Shown: positions 6,677 to 7,845 of the stretch, one piece after another
How positions within the stretch are numbered: position 1 is the stretch's first letter
How the letters are laid out: each line of letters starts with the position of its first letter
NCBI GenBank assembly: GCA_036558265.1
Contig: DATBFY010000493.1
Span: forward strand, 1-7,845
DNA: 7,845 bases
Direction of reading: 5' to 3'
Source: RYN-433 sp036558265
GTDB lineage: Bacteria > Planctomycetota > Phycisphaerae > Tepidisphaerales > Tepidisphaeraceae
Notes under the pieces: model-generated
Database searches by the model: none
What the model was told of the DNA's origin: nothing
The model's input: the letters and a program-made list of their open reading frames with translations, nothing else
Translations under genes and position numbers: made by a program

Positions 6677-6704
6677 TTGAGCCTTCCGACGGATCGGGCA
6701 CAAT
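6677..6704 (+). promoter_or_regulatory. Possible promoter for the YihY/BrkB gene
   Basis: TTGAGC (6677-6682) and CACAAT (6699-6704) are spaced 16 bp, loosely matching sigma-70 -35/-10 boxes. Transcription would start close to ATG 6711, and there is no Shine-Dalgarno sequence before that ATG, so a leaderless mRNA is possible. The match is weak. Confidence 0.25.
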
Positions 6705-6710
6705 CGGCCT

Positions 6711-7694
6711 ATGGCCCGTCTGTCCGACCTCCCCCTGGTGATCCGCCGCGTCGGCCTGCTCACGTTCGCGCGGCGGGTCTGGCGGGAGGTGAATGAGGAC
6801 TTCCTCTTCACCTGGGGGGCGGCCCTGGCGTACTCCTGGCTGTTCGCGATCTTCCCCTTCCTGATCTTCCTGCTGACGCTGATCCCCTATCTGCCGCAGA
6901 AGGTGATCAACGAGGCCTACACGCGCATCCCCGAGGTGCTCTACGACTGGCTGCCCGCCCAGTCGGCCTGGACGTTGTGGGAGAACATCCGCCGCGTGCT
7001 CGAGGAGCCCCCCAGGGGGCTGCTCTCGCTGGGCCTCCTGGTGACGATCTGGGCGGCCAGCGGGGGGATCAACATGACCATGACCGCGCTGGACCGGTGC
7101 TACGAACTGGAGCGGGGGCGATCCTACTTCCGTCGGCGGCTGATCGCGATTGCGATCACGGTCGTGGTCGCGATCCTCATCCTGGCCGTGCTGGTGCTGA
7201 TCCCGATCGGGAACGTCGTGACCAATTACGCCATCGAGCACTGGCCCAGCGGCCTGCCGCCGGTCTCGCGCGGGATCCTCTGGACGTGGAACGCGGCGCG
7301 GTACCTCCTGGCGGGGGTGCTGATGTTCACGGTGGTGGCGATCATGTACAACCAGGGGATCGGTGTGCGGCAGCACTGGCGGATCTTCTCGCCCGGCGCG
7401 GTCTTCACGATCGGCGTGTGGATGCTGCTGGCCTTCGCCTTCCGCTGGTACGTCAACGCCTTCGGCAAGGACAGCTACAACCGCACCTACGGCACGGTGG
7501 GCGGGGTGGCGGTGCTGCTGCTGTTCTTCTACCTCGACGCGCTGGTCCTGATGATCGGGGCGGAGATCAACAGCGAGGTCGATTACGAGGTGCTGGGCGT
7601 CGAGCGGGGCAGCCGGGATTTCACCCTGACGCCCCAGCCGATGTTCGTCGAGCAAAGCCAACCGGCAACGGCAAGGATGAAGGTGGAAGGATGA
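6711..7694 (+). CDS. YihY/virulence factor BrkB family inner-membrane protein
   Basis: 327 residues with six predicted membrane segments at about 37-60, 103-123, 144-170, 196-213, 228-247 and 261-284, the usual YihY/BrkB architecture. Diagnostic stretches are ALAYSWLFAIFPFLIFL in TM1, ASGGINMTMTALDRCYE after TM2, and NRTYGTVGGVAVLLLFFYLDALVLMIGAEIN in TM6 with its conserved GAE(I/L)N end. Known: the family is widespread; names such as BrkB (serum resistance) and RNase BN are historical, the latter a mis-assignment, and the molecular function is not settled; a transporter or envelope role is usual speculation. The ATG at 6711 is the first in frame and fits the family start; no good ribosome-binding site is visible. 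The last codons (ARMKVEG) fall in a GGATGAAG repeat that also supplies the TGA. The gene stands alone, well away from the DUF1501 block. Confidence 0.93.
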   Translation: MARLSDLPLVIRRVGLLTFARRVWREVNEDFLFTWGAALAYSWLFAIFPFLIFLLTLIPYLPQKVINEAYTRIPEVLYDWLPAQSAWTLWENIRRVLEEPPRGLLSLGLLVTIWAASGGINMTMTALDRCYELERGRSYFRRRLIAIAITVVVAILILAVLVLIPIGNVVTNYAIEHWPSGLPPVSRGILWTWNAARYLLAGVLMFTVVAIMYNQGIGVRQHWRIFSPGAVFTIGVWMLLAFAFRWYVNAFGKDSYNRTYGTVGGVAVLLLFFYLDALVLMIGAEINSEVDYEVLGVERGSRDFTLTPQPMFVEQSQPATARMKVEG

Positions 7695-7730
7695 AGGATG
7701 AATCGGATTGCCGTTTCATCCTTCAACCTT
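7673..7730. repeat. GGATGAAG direct repeats and hairpin at the yihY-like 3' end
   Basis: AAGGATGAAGG occurs at 7673-7683 and again at 7687-7697, 14 bp apart. AAGGATGAAGGATGAA (7687-7702) pairs with TTCATCCTTCAACCTT (7715-7730) at 15 of 16 positions around a 12-nt loop, with the single A-A mismatch near the base. The hairpin overlaps the stop codon of the membrane-protein gene and ends exactly where the group II intron starts. It may serve as the transcript's 3' end, although no T-tract follows, perhaps because the intron interrupts it. Confidence 0.8.
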
Positions 7731-7845
7731 GTGTGCCAGGCATGTTGTGCATCTAGGAGGTGAAAGTCCTCTACGGGCCGCAACGAGCGGAACCGTCCGT
7801 CTAAGCAAGGGTGTCGGCCGCGAGGCCGGATCTGAAGGAAGCGAT
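7731..7845 (+). mobile_element. 5' end of a group II intron, class IIC-like (continues past window)
   Basis: The segment begins GTGTGCCAGGCATG, fitting the GUGYG 5' consensus of group II introns. It then shows the domain I landmarks: a TCTA-AGGAGGTGAAAGTCCT stem (AGGA 7755-7758 with TCCT 7767-7770), a CCGC/GCGG hairpin (7778-7790), TCTAAGCAAGGGTGTC, a CGGCC-GCGA-GGCCG hairpin with a GNRA tetraloop (7815-7828), and GATCTGAAGGAAGC. This order matches, as I recall it, the Oceanobacillus iheyensis IIC intron. Known: such introns are self-splicing retroelements encoding a reverse transcriptase/maturase in domain IV, and class C members insert just after terminator-like hairpins. Here the first base directly follows a 15/16-bp hairpin, supporting class C. 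The boundary is confident; the class is inferred. The maturase and domains II-VI lie outside the window, so activity cannot be judged. Confidence 0.87.

Noticed and set aside
6375..6680. 101-residue frame on the + strand
   Set aside because: It runs straight through the fold-back MITE-like element and its target duplications; the protein resembles nothing and depends on the repeat.
7755..7766. AGGAGGTGAAAG resembling a strong ribosome-binding site
   Set aside because: It is part of a group II intron domain I stem (AGGA/TCCT) and no start codon with a usable frame follows at the right distance.

Overview
This window looks like part of a high-GC planctomycete chromosome. The evidence is two families that are strongly expanded in that phylum and usually sit next to each other: a giant PSD1/PSCyt1-PSCyt2 protein (DUF1549 + DUF1553 with cytochrome-c-like CXXCH motifs) and Tat-exported DUF1501 proteins. 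The intergenic DNA is rich in short palindromes. I cannot place it below phylum level.

Layout, all on the + strand. Positions 1-230 hold the C-terminal end of one DUF1501 protein. Positions 304-3423 hold a complete PSCyt1/DUF1549/DUF1553 protein with a signal peptide and two CXXCH sites. Positions 3586-5067 hold a complete, Tat-targeted DUF1501 protein that is a distant paralogue of the first. These three form a DUF1501 - PSD1 - DUF1501 block, presumably exported and working together on the outer side of the cytoplasmic membrane; the biochemical role of these families is not established. The 162-bp gap between the last two genes contains a long imperfect inverted repeat.

From 5068 to 6710 the DNA is mostly non-coding. 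It holds one possible small orphan gene (5342-5647) and a dense collection of repeats: a CCCTCTCCC/GGGAGAGGG inverted repeat (5105-5166), alternative hairpins (5769-5820), a three-hairpin REP-like cluster with GTAA loops (6041-6121), four 11-bp tandem units (6135-6178), another hairpin (6300-6336), and a 163-bp MITE-like element (6431-6593). The MITE-like element has 19-bp perfect terminal inverted repeats and an exact 9-bp flanking direct repeat.

Positions 6711-7694 encode a six-TM YihY/BrkB-family membrane protein, apparently independent of the first block. Its last codons run into a GGATGAAG-type repeat that forms a hairpin. Immediately at the base of that hairpin (7731) begins the 5' end of a group II intron resembling class IIC. 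The intron runs off the end of the window, so its reverse transcriptase is not visible.

The coding part is ordinary for a planctomycete. The most interesting parts are the intron placed exactly at a hairpin and the MITE-like element with its target duplication. I saw no defence system, CRISPR array, tRNA or rRNA.
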